From Bacteroidota bacterium (lineage in GTDB: Bacteria > Bacteroidota > Bacteroidia > UBA8524), in contig DQHT01000058.1 in assembly GCA_003531115.1 (NCBI GenBank), forward strand, positions 15,532 to 59,291: a stretch of 43,760 nucleotides of DNA, given 5' to 3'. This document shows, piece by piece, positions 32,401-40,751 of this stretch. A program made the position numbers and the translations under genes. The notes beneath the pieces were generated by a model. That model ran no database searches. It saw only the letters and a list, made by a program, of their open reading frames with translations, and had not been told where the DNA came from. Every line of letters begins with the position of its first letter. Within the stretch, counting starts at the first letter, position 1.

Positions 32401-34754
32401 ATACCTCCTTGCCCGGCGAAGACCCGATCATATCCTGGAAATGGGATTTTGGCGACGGAACCACTTCTACCCTGAAAAATCCGAAAAAAAATTACCTCGT
32501 GCCGGGCGATTATTCCATTAAGCTTCAGGTTGAAGACGCAAAAGGCTGTAAATCTGAACGTATTATTCCGGGTATTGTGCTGGTAAAAGGTCCCACAGGG
32601 TCCTATTCCTTTACTCCCGACGAAGCCTGCGAACATATCGAAGTGAATTTCAGTTCCTCAAATAACGGAGCTACAAAAACCGAATGGGACCTCGGTGACG
32701 GGAATCTCGGGTATGGTACGTCGCTTCGTCATACTTATAACAGACCGGGGCGTTATATCCCCCTGATGATCCTGAGTAATGATGAAGGGTGTAAATACGC
32801 CTTACCTCCTCAGGACACCATCTTTGTTCGCGAAAGTCCCCTGGCCGCTTTTGTTTCTAATGAAGCTTGTGTCAGAACTCCACAAACCCTGAAAAGCACC
32901 AGTCTTCCGGTAGAAGGTACAATCGTGGAGGAATTGTGGTATTACCAAAATGCATGGATCGATTCAGGAAAATCCATAACGAAAACATTTAATACTCCCG
33001 GTACAGAAAGCGTCCTGTTGCGGGTAAAGACCAATTATGGATGTATCGATTCGATCATACAGGATGTAAATGTTCCCGGAATTGCTATAAAATTAATGAG
33101 TCCTGACAGCCTTTTATGTCTTGGTGAACCTGCCGTTTATGAGGTAGTCTCCGCCATATTTATGGACAGCATTACGGGGTATAGCTGGAACTTTGGAGAC
33201 GGTGACAGCCTCCATACCACGCAAAACCTTGTTCAGCACCAATATCCGAATCTGGGACCCTATCTGGCCCGTGTTGAAGCGCTTTCGGCAAAGGGGTGTA
33301 GTGATCGCAGTCCGGGTCCCTATATGATGATCGGCGATACCGTACCTCCTCCTGCCCCATTTGTTCATCGTGTGAGCGTTGGGACAAATATGGAATATAT
33401 TGCCGAATTTACTCCGTCTAAACAAATCGACTTCAATCAGTATCTACTTGAATTACAGGAAGAAGGCAGCGACTTTTACCAGGTGGCAAACCGGGCTGTG
33501 CGCAATGATACACTTTTCGTTCATCCTTCCTTAAATACCCTGCATCAGGTTTATCGCTTCAGAGTGCGGGAAGAAAATGCCTGCGGAAAAATATCAGGCA
33601 TAACAGCGAGTGCGGCTCATGGAAGTATTGAATTGATGGCCACTCCCGACACGAATCTTGTCCACCTAAACTGGAATCCGTATGAAGGCTGGTTACCCGG
33701 CTATTATGTGATCGAACGGGAGAATGAAACGGATCCTACCCTTTTCGATTCCCTTGCCTTTGTGCCGGCAGATTCTTTGCATTATGCCGATACCTTAATT
33801 CGTTGTCATGCTGATCCCAACTACCGGATCAGGGCCGTTCACTCGGAAGAACCTCATCTGTTCTCCCAAAGCGATACGAGCAAAGCCAGTCCACCCCACC
33901 GTCCTGAACTGCCCATTCACGACCTGAAGCGTATTAGCGTGGAATATGACCGCGAAATTTTGGCAGAATGGATTGAACCCCTTTATTCCAAATTTCCCCT
34001 TACCGGCTATTTGCCCGAGTACAGCAAAGACGGCAATACCTACTATTCAGTACAAGATTGGCTGGATATGAGCCAGAATCAGCTGACAAAATCGCCATTG
34101 CTGGTTGATGATCAGTCTTATTATTTCCGTATACGCGTGAAAGACAGTTGCGGTGATATCGGCCCTCCCGGTACGGAGTCGCGCTCGATATTGTTGCGTA
34201 CTGAAACGGATTCGATGGAAAGGCCTGTTTTGAAATGGAGCAGTTATCTCGGATGGGAAAAGATCCCCGACCATTATGTGGTGGAACGCATCGAGCCGGA
34301 TGGATCTATTCTGGAACTGGCTGCCGTTGGTCCAACGGATACGGTCTACGTGGATGAAATTACCGAAGATGTGGGAAGACCTGATTATTGTTACCGGATA
34401 ACTGCCTTTAAGTATCCGGAACATTATCCACTGATCCGCAATGTGTGGAGCCATTCGAATATTTCCTGCGCGCCGGTTCGTTCACGAATTTTTGTTCCCA
34501 ACGCTTTTAGTCCAAACGGCGATTACCTCAACGATCACTTTGAAGTGAAGGGCATGTATGTCTATCGCTATCATATTCAAATATTTACACGCTGGGGTGA
34601 AAAAATCTTTGATTCAGAAAGTTTCTCAGAATTCTGGGACGGACAGTACAAAGGTGCTCCTTGCCAGGAGGATGTGTACATCTATGTGATCGATGCCCTG
34701 GGTACGGATGGAAAACGCTACCATTTAAAAGGAAACATTACCCTGTTACCCTGA
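29475..34754 (+). CDS. Giant PKD-repeat surface protein with type B T9SS (CHU_C) sorting domain
   Basis: 1759 residues. Signal peptide 1-25 (IFA/Q). I count about 15 PKD-like domains from 30 to roughly 1260; clear ones have the WDFGNGN / YDFGDGS / WDFDDGN / WKWDFGDGT pattern. Almost every repeat has a Cys near its first strand (GCSP, GCAP, SCAP, GCPP) and another at its end (KGC, NGC), suggesting a disulfide per domain. Three fibronectin-III-like domains follow (about 1290-1660). The final 90 residues (FVPNAFSPNGDYLNDHF ... GNITLLP) are the CHU_C / T9SS type B domain, which sends proteins to the cell surface. A role in adhesion or gliding is inferred from the domain type. It follows the type A cargo gene by 84 bp. 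Confidence 0.93.
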   Translation: MPARQIKYLLLNALIYFGVSGSIFAQTANFTSDVVDGCSPLTVNFQDLSSGSGLSYLWDFGNGNLSTQKNPGAIYIQDGTYTIKLKVWNASGSDSIIKTAYIRVFAKPVAKFGLSTPVSGCAPAQVSFRDSSQAGSYPIQSWLYDFGDGSVSNTQHPQHTYQQSGNYSVSLQITDTKGCSHVISRNNYVRVTAPFQLDFSATNPVSCAPPLTTSFNVSILGGIAPYTYLWDFDDGNTSTQSNPNHTFNGNKVYNVRLQVTDANGCMQSKQKNAVNTKGPQANYSLNATSGCPPFLLKVKDNSIPLATSSTLSWQIGSFQSSNPDTSLTFTLPGSYDVVWRVYGVGCGDSLVHRNKITVYPSPELSITASDTLLCAAYAPVQFFGHGKDIVRWMWTFDNKDTSMNQNPATVFLDSAKNYTIRLDATNIYGCNSTLIKKEYIKKLTTVLKIDSGLFSGCFPFTTGFGATGNAMTPILYYLWRFGNGDSAFGKSVSYSYPDTGSYLATVEIRDELGCVVQVEQLVQLGVKPRPFFSADTTIGCSLGLKPKFTSHSQDSSDVEIDSYHWQFYHAVIGSHTTISHQENPGTIYHLIPGKYQVKLTVENNGCFDSLVKEEYITVLGPFVAAGSLDPCKPDIFVPNIKSYGGHVKWWEFSDGTSVYGIDSAAHTFNSTPWSASFYITDTITGCWDSVKYTSGVIREFNAYPQFEGIHCAPASISYKSFLHNVDTFWYEFGNGFITSDSSFTVKFDEPGIYWRKLTLVNNDGCVKELMDSFEIEIKGVKAEGRILNDSFCVPGKVSLLDLTQNYPDIVEKKWVINNYGEFDVTADTMKFEFLQAPYFQNNGMQVSLVLLDDFGCTSQKDFQIYPFKPSPTVSINQEPGCNQARYRFKVLNVGKAGYEPMNYTWYYPGGSSNSTQFLETLPPDLWHDIVLQSIDNFGCTSMDTFPVYGKGSKIATGFDVSPKFSACPPLLVSFSDTSLPGEDPIISWKWDFGDGTTSTLKNPKKNYLVPGDYSIKLQVEDAKGCKSERIIPGIVLVKGPTGSYSFTPDEACEHIEVNFSSSNNGATKTEWDLGDGNLGYGTSLRHTYNRPGRYIPLMILSNDEGCKYALPPQDTIFVRESPLAAFVSNEACVRTPQTLKSTSLPVEGTIVEELWYYQNAWIDSGKSITKTFNTPGTESVLLRVKTNYGCIDSIIQDVNVPGIAIKLMSPDSLLCLGEPAVYEVVSAIFMDSITGYSWNFGDGDSLHTTQNLVQHQYPNLGPYLARVEALSAKGCSDRSPGPYMMIGDTVPPPAPFVHRVSVGTNMEYIAEFTPSKQIDFNQYLLELQEEGSDFYQVANRAVRNDTLFVHPSLNTLHQVYRFRVREENACGKISGITASAAHGSIELMATPDTNLVHLNWNPYEGWLPGYYVIERENETDPTLFDSLAFVPADSLHYADTLIRCHADPNYRIRAVHSEEPHLFSQSDTSKASPPHRPELPIHDLKRISVEYDREILAEWIEPLYSKFPLTGYLPEYSKDGNTYYSVQDWLDMSQNQLTKSPLLVDDQSYYFRIRVKDSCGDIGPPGTESRSILLRTETDSMERPVLKWSSYLGWEKIPDHYVVERIEPDGSILELAAVGPTDTVYVDEITEDVGRPDYCYRITAFKYPEHYPLIRNVWSHSNISCAPVRSRIFVPNAFSPNGDYLNDHFEVKGMYVYRYHIQIFTRWGEKIFDSESFSEFWDGQYKGAPCQEDVYIYVIDALGTDGKRYHLKGNITLLP

Positions 34755-34815
34755 TCCATCATTTTGGGGAAAACTGGGGGATAAAGGTGTTTTTTAGAAG
34801 CGTAAATTGCACCCG

Positions 34816-35862
34816 ATGTTAGACTTTTCCAATACAAGCGTTCGCCTGCTGCTGGTACATCGGGTGGGCAATAAATTTGAAGACCAGGGTGTCCGCCTTT
34901 CGCTGGATTTCACCAACACGGAGAACGATGCCCTTCAGGCGGCTCTTGTCAAACTGTTCTTCCACCCTTTTAAAATGCCGGAGTATTTCCAGTTTGCAAA
35001 CGATGCGGGCTTTGAAAATCACCCTATGTACCGCTACAGCAGTGCTGTTTTTGAAAGTCCGGGTGAAAACCTGATCAAACAGGGAGAATACATGGCCAAT
35101 TTGCTATATGATGTTTCAGAACATCCCGGAATTAAACCTGGTGAGCTGTGCATAGCCTATTTTGGGCATGTTGGCAGCGACGGACGGCATAGCGATGCGC
35201 TGGGGGTTTATAAGATCGAACATCTGGATGAATTCCTCCAATTTATTCAGCAGCCTTCGAACTACGATGTGAACCTCGTTGAAGGAATCGGGCTAGACAA
35301 GATCGACAAGGCCTGTCTGATCCTGAATCAGGATGCTGAAACGGGTTATAAAATTTGCACTTCCGATCGCAGCGGAAGGGTTCAGGACGCGGCATACTGG
35401 AAGGATGATTTTTTGGGATTGGTACCCTGTAAGGATGCTTTCCACTTCACCCAACAGGCGGTTAATCTCACCAAAGATTTTGTTACCCAACAACTTACCG
35501 AAGAGTATGATATCTCCAGGGCTGATCAGATCGCACTTTTAAATCGTTCGGCTGAATATTTTAAAAGCCAGGATCATTTTCAGGATAAGGAATTTGCACA
35601 AAATGTATTTCAGGATCCCGGCGTAATCGATAGTTTTTCGCGTTTTGTGAATCAGAATGTTGAGGAGAATGGATTTAGCTTCAGCGAAGACTTCGACATC
35701 AATGAACATGCGGTGAAGAAAAATTCGGGCGTTTTTAAAAGTGTACTCAAACTGGATAAAAATTTCCATGTTTATATTCACGGGAACCGCCAAATGATCG
35801 AACGGGGAACCGACCCTGACGGAAGGAAATTTTATAAGCTGTTTTACGATACCGAAAACTAA
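34816..35862 (+). CDS. Nucleoid-associated protein, YejK/NdpA family
   Basis: 348 residues. The start LDFSNTSVRLLLVHRVGNK and the block SGRVQDAAYWKDDFLGL match the 37-kDa nucleoid-associated family (YejK/NdpA), which binds DNA; its precise role is unclear in any species. The ATG at 34816 is chosen because the family's first strand begins at residue 2; a TTG nine bases upstream gives only three extra residues. The gene is flanked by a palindromic terminator that also serves the convergent csp gene. Confidence 0.85.
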   Translation: MLDFSNTSVRLLLVHRVGNKFEDQGVRLSLDFTNTENDALQAALVKLFFHPFKMPEYFQFANDAGFENHPMYRYSSAVFESPGENLIKQGEYMANLLYDVSEHPGIKPGELCIAYFGHVGSDGRHSDALGVYKIEHLDEFLQFIQQPSNYDVNLVEGIGLDKIDKACLILNQDAETGYKICTSDRSGRVQDAAYWKDDFLGLVPCKDAFHFTQQAVNLTKDFVTQQLTEEYDISRADQIALLNRSAEYFKSQDHFQDKEFAQNVFQDPGVIDSFSRFVNQNVEENGFSFSEDFDINEHAVKKNSGVFKSVLKLDKNFHVYIHGNRQMIERGTDPDGRKFYKLFYDTEN

Positions 35863-35887
35863 AAAAGCCGGCTTTTGGCCGGCTTTT
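35863..35887. terminator. Bidirectional terminator between convergent genes
   Basis: AAAAGCCGGC (35863-35872) pairs with GCCGGCTTTT (35878-35887). The plus-strand transcript ends in TTTT. The minus-strand transcript ends in TTTTTT (A run 35861-35866), so both the nucleoid-protein gene and the cold-shock gene can end here. Confidence 0.85.
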
Positions 35888-35911
35888 AAAGGTCTCAGAA
35901 AAACAGTACTA

Positions 35912-36112
35912 TCAAATCAACCGTACATTTACGGCATTTAATCCTTTTTTTCCTTCCTGTAGATCAAACTCAACGGCATCGTCTTGTTTAACCTTGTCAA
36001 TTAACCCGGTTGCATGAACAAATGTTTCTTTGTCCGAATCGTCATGCTTAATGAAACCATAACCTTTGGCTTCATTGTAGAACTTAACAGTCCCAGTAAC
36101 TTTAGTACTCAT
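35912..36112 (-). CDS. Cold-shock domain protein (second copy)
   Basis: 66 residues; one cold-shock domain. RNP1 is KGYGFI (about residues 16-21) and RNP2 is TFVH (about 30-33); the end QEGKKGLNAVNV matches the first csp gene. The ATG at 36112 is used because the 17 residues of the longer frame are outside the domain and not preceded by a ribosome site. It has a TTG-N19-TATCTTTA promoter at 36134-36163 and ends at a bidirectional terminator. Confidence 0.93.
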   Translation of the reverse strand: MSTKVTGTVKFYNEAKGYGFIKHDDSDKETFVHATGLIDKVKQDDAVEFDLQEGKKGLNAVNVRLI

Positions 36113-36133
36113 GTAAATATATATTGTGCTTTG

Positions 36134-36163
36134 TAAAGATAAATATTCTTTAAACTTTGGCAA
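36134..36163 (-). promoter_or_regulatory. Promoter of the second csp gene
   Basis: On the minus strand: TTG (36161-36163), 19 bases, TATCTTTA (36134-36141). The spacing is the same as at the helicase promoter; the last base of the box differs from TAnnTTTG. The leader is about 15 bases. Confidence 0.6.
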
Positions 36164-36202
36164 GATATTTTGCTAAAACTTAGCAGACTTAGGCGAATTG
36201 TT

Positions 36203-36210
36203 CATCTTTG
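36203..36210 (+). promoter_or_regulatory. -7-like box before the ClC gene
   Basis: CATCTTTG, one base off TAnnTTTG, 14 bases before the ATG at 36225. It diverges from the csp promoter 40 bp away. Confidence 0.4.
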
Positions 36211-36224
36211 CAGTTCACATTTCT

Positions 36225-37610
36225 ATGAAATTTCACTGGTCCACACTTAGAATTTATGAACGACTGATCGTTTGGGTGGGACAAAAGCTCAGTCGCAACC
36301 AGTTTATCCTTTTTTCCGCTGTTTTAGTCGGACTTAGCGCCGGGATCGCTGCAATTGTGCTTAAAACCGCCGTACATTACGTGCGCCGAGTCATCCTTCT
36401 GTTGGCGGAACACGATTGGCAAAACATGGCCTATATTCTTGGCCCTTTATTGGGTATCGTTAGTACTGTGGCTTATGTCAAGTATGGATTGAAGGGCGAT
36501 TCGGAAAAAGGTGTCGCCTCCGTTTTATACGCGATAAAGAAAAAATTCAGCCTGGTTACTCCGCATAAAATGTACTCCCAGCTGATCAGCAGCTCCATAA
36601 CAGTGGGATTGGGTGGTTCGGCGGGACTGGAATCGCCCATTGTTGTGACGGGAGCAGCGATCGGCTCTAATTACGGACGGGTTTACCGGCTAATTCATAA
36701 AGAAAGAACCCTTATGCTGGCCTGTGGAGCCGCTGCGGGAATTGCGGCGGTATTTAATGCTCCCGTAGCCGGGGTGATCTTTGCCCTGGAGGCGATCATG
36801 ACCGAAGCCACCATCAGCGCCTTTATTCCGATTATCATCGCATCGGTAAGCGGGGCCCTGGTTTCTATGATCGTATTGAACGAGGAGATCCTGTTTTCCT
36901 ACAAAGAAGCTTTGTTGTTTGATTACCATAATGTGCCACTTTATATCCTGTTCTCGATTTTAACCGGGATCATGTCGGTAAATTATGGACGTATGTCATG
37001 GAAAATAAACCTCTGGAACCAAAAGGCTGATAAAAAGCCCTGGTGGAGAGCGGTTCGTGGCGGACTATTTCTTGCCATACTGATCTTTATTTTCCCGTCA
37101 CTTTTTGGTGAAGGTTATGAAAGTATAACGGAATTAATGCACGGGAATGCAGAGCGCCTTTACGACGCCAGCTTTTTTGCCCGGTTTATTGATAAATCCT
37201 GGGCGGTGCTTTTATTTATCGGTTTGACAGGCTTTATTAAAGTTGTAGCTACCAGCATAACCGTATCGAGCGGAGGGAACGGAGGAAATTTTGCCCCTTC
37301 CCTGTTTGTGGGTGCTTATATCGGTTTCTTTTTTTCACGACTGGTCAATATGTTGGGCATAGCCGATCTGAATGAAACCAATTTTGTGATCGCCGGCATG
37401 GCCGGACTGCTCTCCGGTATCATGTATACCCCTTTAACCGGAATCTTTCTTATCGCCGAACTCACGGGTGGATATGACCTGATGATCCCGATCATGCTGG
37501 TTTCAGCCGTCAGCTACGCCATAGCGCGAAGCTTTGAAAGGTATCCTGTTGACAAACGTGCCTTAATGGAGAGTTTATCAGAGGAAGAAAATGCAGCAGA
37601 ACCGTCTTAA
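36225..37610 (+). CDS. ClC-family chloride channel or H+/Cl- exchanger
   Basis: 461 residues with about 10 to 12 membrane helices. The ClC signatures are present: the filter loop GGSAGLESPIV, where Glu136 is at the gating-glutamate position (ESP instead of the usual EGP), and GGNGGNFAPSL at 351-360. No CBS domains follow, so it is a short bacterial form. Whether it acts as a channel or exchanger cannot be told. I chose the ATG at 36225; the longer frame begins at a TTG within the -7-like region. Stop is 3 bp from the convergent peroxidase gene. Confidence 0.9.
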   Translation: MKFHWSTLRIYERLIVWVGQKLSRNQFILFSAVLVGLSAGIAAIVLKTAVHYVRRVILLLAEHDWQNMAYILGPLLGIVSTVAYVKYGLKGDSEKGVASVLYAIKKKFSLVTPHKMYSQLISSSITVGLGGSAGLESPIVVTGAAIGSNYGRVYRLIHKERTLMLACGAAAGIAAVFNAPVAGVIFALEAIMTEATISAFIPIIIASVSGALVSMIVLNEEILFSYKEALLFDYHNVPLYILFSILTGIMSVNYGRMSWKINLWNQKADKKPWWRAVRGGLFLAILIFIFPSLFGEGYESITELMHGNAERLYDASFFARFIDKSWAVLLFIGLTGFIKVVATSITVSSGGNGGNFAPSLFVGAYIGFFFSRLVNMLGIADLNETNFVIAGMAGLLSGIMYTPLTGIFLIAELTGGYDLMIPIMLVSAVSYAIARSFERYPVDKRALMESLSEEENAAEPS

Positions 37611-37613
37611 CCC

Positions 37614-38816
37614 TTATTTCGTTTGAAAGGGATTGGAAAAGCGGGGATGTGTTGTCAGGGTTTCGTCAGTCAGGGCTGTTAAAAAGGCAACCAGATCTTC
37701 TTTATCGAATTGACTAAGGTTCAAGCGGCGTGGTTTATCAACGAATTCAATGGTTCCATTCGGAAGCACAACGCTTTCAAGCAGGCGGCGGTCTAGGTTT
37801 GTGTGCATTTTTACGCCATGGTCGTAATGATTGATCACGTCCATCAAGGTTTTAAACCGGCCATCGTGCATGTAGGGACCTGTTAGCGCTACATTTCTCA
37901 ATGAAGGGATCTTAAAAAGTCCCTGCTCTACCTCGGCTATTCCAATTTCGTTTTGTTTTTCCGGAGTCATGCCCGGATCAGAATAGGAATAGTCGAGTCC
38001 GATATTGGCAAAATCTCCTGCTATATTCAGATTGGTATTCCCCCCATTGCTACCACCCCAGCCGCCGCCTCTGTTTCCTACGGCAAAACCTTCAAAAATA
38101 CTCATGTTGTTAAAATTTCTACCTCCATGGCAATTTCCACATTGAGCATTTAAAAAAACCGTCTGCCCCCTTTCTTCCTGTGGCGTTAGTGTTCTATTAT
38201 CAAAACGGCTGGAATTCGACATCATAGCTGATATGAACTCGGCGAGTGCCAATGAAATCCGATCACCATTAATATCGTCAGAACCAAAAGCACGTGAAAA
38301 AAGCTCACTGTAATAAGGTATTTCTTTGAGTTTGGCGGCAAGCAATTGCGGACTTTCTGTCCCCATCTCTACCAGGTGCTGAACCGGATCGAGCACCATT
38401 TCTTTCAGTCCGTCGCGACGAAGGTCCCAGAAATACGTACCATTTAAAGGCATATTAAAAATGGCCATGGAGTTTCTGGCCGTTTCTTCTCCCATAAAAC
38501 CCCGGCTCAAAGTCAGCCCGTCGCTAAATGCCCTTTCCTGATGATGACAGCTGGCACAGGCAATGGTGTGGCTCACCGATAAAGCCTTGTCATAAAACAA
38601 TACCCTACCCAGTGTGGCCAGATCGTTGTTGATCACCTTGCCTTTGAGGCTGGAAGAATTGTTGTAACCCGGTTGATTGAAATCATATACACCCACGGGT
38701 AATTCAAGTTCCATAAGACCCGAAGCGCCCGGATCCGGTAAACTTTCACGCTGACAAGAAGTCCAGATGATCCCGGACAAACATGCTGTGAATAAAAAAT
38801 AGGTAGCCTTTTTCAT
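37614..38816 (-). CDS. Di-haem cytochrome c peroxidase, lipoprotein
   Basis: 400 residues. The N-terminus reads MKKATYFLFTACLSGIIWTSCQ, a lipobox with Cys21. Two c-type haem sites are visible: CASCH at 87-91 and CGNCH at 226-230. The LYMHDGRF-type segment (GPYMHDGRFKTL) and the KIPSLRNV segment place it in the CcpA/MauG family. It would reduce hydrogen peroxide, or a related oxidation, in the periplasm. An inserted Gly/Asn-rich loop (GNRGGGWGGSNGGNTN, from about 247) is unusual. It lies 10 bp behind the beta-barrel gene, so they probably share a transcript. Confidence 0.93.
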   Translation of the reverse strand: MKKATYFLFTACLSGIIWTSCQRESLPDPGASGLMELELPVGVYDFNQPGYNNSSSLKGKVINNDLATLGRVLFYDKALSVSHTIACASCHHQERAFSDGLTLSRGFMGEETARNSMAIFNMPLNGTYFWDLRRDGLKEMVLDPVQHLVEMGTESPQLLAAKLKEIPYYSELFSRAFGSDDINGDRISLALAEFISAMMSNSSRFDNRTLTPQEERGQTVFLNAQCGNCHGGRNFNNMSIFEGFAVGNRGGGWGGSNGGNTNLNIAGDFANIGLDYSYSDPGMTPEKQNEIGIAEVEQGLFKIPSLRNVALTGPYMHDGRFKTLMDVINHYDHGVKMHTNLDRRLLESVVLPNGTIEFVDKPRRLNLSQFDKEDLVAFLTALTDETLTTHPRFSNPFQTK

Positions 38817-38826
38817 TGGATTTCAA

Positions 38827-39516
38827 TTAAAGTCTGACAATAAAGTAGATGAACGATGGAACCTGAACCAGGGTATTTTTAGAACTTGTGTACAATACCT
38901 GATCTGAATTCGGGGAATTGGAAGAACTGCTTCTTCGCGTCCTGGTTTCCGTAATGGTATACATGCTCAATTCCGTTCCCAGAGCGAGGCGTTTGCTTAT
39001 ATTGAATTGTATGCCCACAACCGGACCGAAGCCGGTTCGCTCCCGATGATCCGTGGTGGTAGTGGTGAATTCCTGATTGTTAAAGTTTACAAATGTGGAG
39101 GAGGAATTCAACACGGTTTTTCCATAGACGTAATCCATGCCCGCAAAGAAATTCCAGTGCTTACTCAGTACATATTGAAACTCCAAACCGAATCGCGTAT
39201 CGATTATAGTGCTTTCTGAACTACTTCGCGAATTGCTGTTTGGCTGGTCTGAATTAAAGGCAAATTTTCTATACCCAAAGCCGGTTCTGGCCCCGATAGC
39301 ATATTCATCCACTCCTCTCCAGTGCAAATATTTGTATTGAAAGTCATAGGGGGTATTGTTAAACGTGGAGCCATTAAAACTCACAAGGGTCTGAATAAAA
39401 TTGGTCGCATTGATGGCGATCTGGTGTTCATTCCTCGGTGAAACGGCAGAATCCTGAGCACTAACAGACATACTTAAAGAAAAAGTAAGGATACAAAACA
39501 GGGACAGGTTTTTCAT
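38827..39516 (-). CDS. Outer-membrane beta-barrel-like protein
   Basis: 229 residues with a signal peptide (cut near SVSA/Q, residue 20). The mature part alternates polar and hydrophobic residues (FGLEFQYVLSKHWNFFAGMDYVYGK, FGPVVGIQFNISKRLALGTELSMYTI) and ends in FIYFIVRL, with an aromatic near the C-terminus as in outer-membrane barrels. Ser/Asn/Thr-rich loops separate the strands. About eight strands are possible. It lies upstream of the cytochrome c peroxidase gene and probably shares its transcript. Function unknown. Confidence 0.8.
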   Translation of the reverse strand: MKNLSLFCILTFSLSMSVSAQDSAVSPRNEHQIAINATNFIQTLVSFNGSTFNNTPYDFQYKYLHWRGVDEYAIGARTGFGYRKFAFNSDQPNSNSRSSSESTIIDTRFGLEFQYVLSKHWNFFAGMDYVYGKTVLNSSSTFVNFNNQEFTTTTTDHRERTGFGPVVGIQFNISKRLALGTELSMYTITETRTRRSSSSNSPNSDQVLYTSSKNTLVQVPSFIYFIVRL

Positions 39517-39568
39517 AATCTTTTTAAAACTACGTAATTTATACTCAATTATTGCTTTTAGTCAGGTG

Positions 39569-39658
39569 AATTCGACGAAATGGCTACATCGGGATAACGT
39601 GCTGTTCTTTGAAATGGTTGGCTGATGTAGTATTAAGAAGTCGAATGTTCGTCGAATT
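39569..39658. repeat. Nested inverted repeat, possible hairpin of about 90 nt
   Basis: The outer arms AATTCGACGAA (39569-39579) and TTCGTCGAATT (39648-39658) are exact. The inner arms CTACATC (39584-39590) and GATGTAG (39624-39630) are also exact. It lies in the 161-bp gap between the radical SAM stop and the barrel start. No T run follows, so it is not a clear terminator. It could be a degenerate palindromic element like that at 22734-22916, but the sequences are unrelated. Confidence 0.5.
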
Positions 39659-39677
39659 ACAGGTGTTTCCCGGCTGG

Positions 39678-40751
39678 TCAAAACAAGAGCAATTGCTCTT
39701 TATTTCTTCGTACAAATTGCTCCAGATCGTAGGGTTTACGCTGTTTTTCACCGAAATATTTCTTTCTGGCAAGAGATATCTGGTCGCTCATATTCTTGGC
39801 AAAGACCCCTTCTCCCCGCATGCGCGTGCCGGTTCTGCTATCATTTAATTTCCCTCCATGCAGGGCCTTGATCTGGTTTAAAACTTTGTCGGCCCTGTCA
39901 GGAAATGTAAGGCGGATCCAGTCCTCAAACAAAGGCCCAATGGCTCCATTCAGGCGAACTACGGTATGGTTTATCCCCAAAGCGCCGGCATCCGAAACAG
40001 CCTTACTGAGTTCAAATATTTCATGGCTATTGATGGATGGGATCAGCGGGGCCATCATAACCTGAACCGGAATTCCAGCAGTGCTCAGGGTTTCTATGGT
40101 CTTTAGTTTGGCCTGAACCGAGGAGGTTCGTGGTTCCAAAACACGGCGGAGGTCTTCCTGCAACGAGGTAAAGCTAATGGTGACATGCACCAGATCCATG
40201 GCGTTTAGCTCTTTCAGGATATCAAGATCGCGCAAGACCAGCGCATTTTTTGTTATGATACCCACAGGATGCCTGAAATCAAGAAGAACCTGAAGGAGTT
40301 TTCGGGTCACTTTAAATTTTCGCTCTGCCGGTTGGTAACAATCTGTGTTTCCTGAAAGCATAATGGGCTCTACTTTCCAGTTTGGACGGGATAACTCCTT
40401 TGCCAACAATGCCGGTGCATTTGCCTTGATCAGGATCTTCTGCTCAAAGTCGGTCCCTGCACTGTATCCCCAGTAATTGTGGGTGTTTCGCGCATAACAG
40501 TAGATACATCCGTGTTCGCAGCCCTGGTAGGGGTTCATGCTCCAGGCCAGGCCTATATCCGGACTATCTACCCGATTTAGTATGGATTTCGGAAACACTT
40601 CGGTGTACTCGCTCGGCACTTTTTGCTCGAAGTCTTCGTCTTCAACGATGCCTTCCCAAAATTCCTTTACCGGCTGTATTTTGGCGTATGGATTGGGGGA
40701 ATTGCTTTGTGCTCCTCTCCCTTTTTTGAGTGTGCTTGTTTGTGCTTTCAT
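39678..40751 (-). CDS. PA0069-family radical SAM protein (SplB-like)
   Basis: 357 residues. The radical SAM cluster motif is CEHGCIYC (Cys78, Cys82, Cys85), in the extended form NPYQGCEHGCIYCYARNTH typical of the PA0069 group related to spore photoproduct lyase. The AdoMet-binding region follows with GNTDCYQPAE (around 140) and ITKNALVLRD. The gene overlaps the polymerase stop by four bases (ATGA). Paired with an error-prone polymerase, a role in DNA-damage repair is reasonable; the lesion or substrate is not known. Confidence 0.9.
   Translation of the reverse strand: MKAQTSTLKKGRGAQSNSPNPYAKIQPVKEFWEGIVEDEDFEQKVPSEYTEVFPKSILNRVDSPDIGLAWSMNPYQGCEHGCIYCYARNTHNYWGYSAGTDFEQKILIKANAPALLAKELSRPNWKVEPIMLSGNTDCYQPAERKFKVTRKLLQVLLDFRHPVGIITKNALVLRDLDILKELNAMDLVHVTISFTSLQEDLRRVLEPRTSSVQAKLKTIETLSTAGIPVQVMMAPLIPSINSHEIFELSKAVSDAGALGINHTVVRLNGAIGPLFEDWIRLTFPDRADKVLNQIKALHGGKLNDSRTGTRMRGEGVFAKNMSDQISLARKKYFGEKQRKPYDLEQFVRRNKEQLLLF

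Noticed and set aside
39685..39700. Perfect 16-bp palindrome AAGAGCAATTGCTCTT
   Set aside because: It encodes the last residues of the radical SAM protein and is followed by only TTGTTTT, so a terminator role is weak. Noted but not called.
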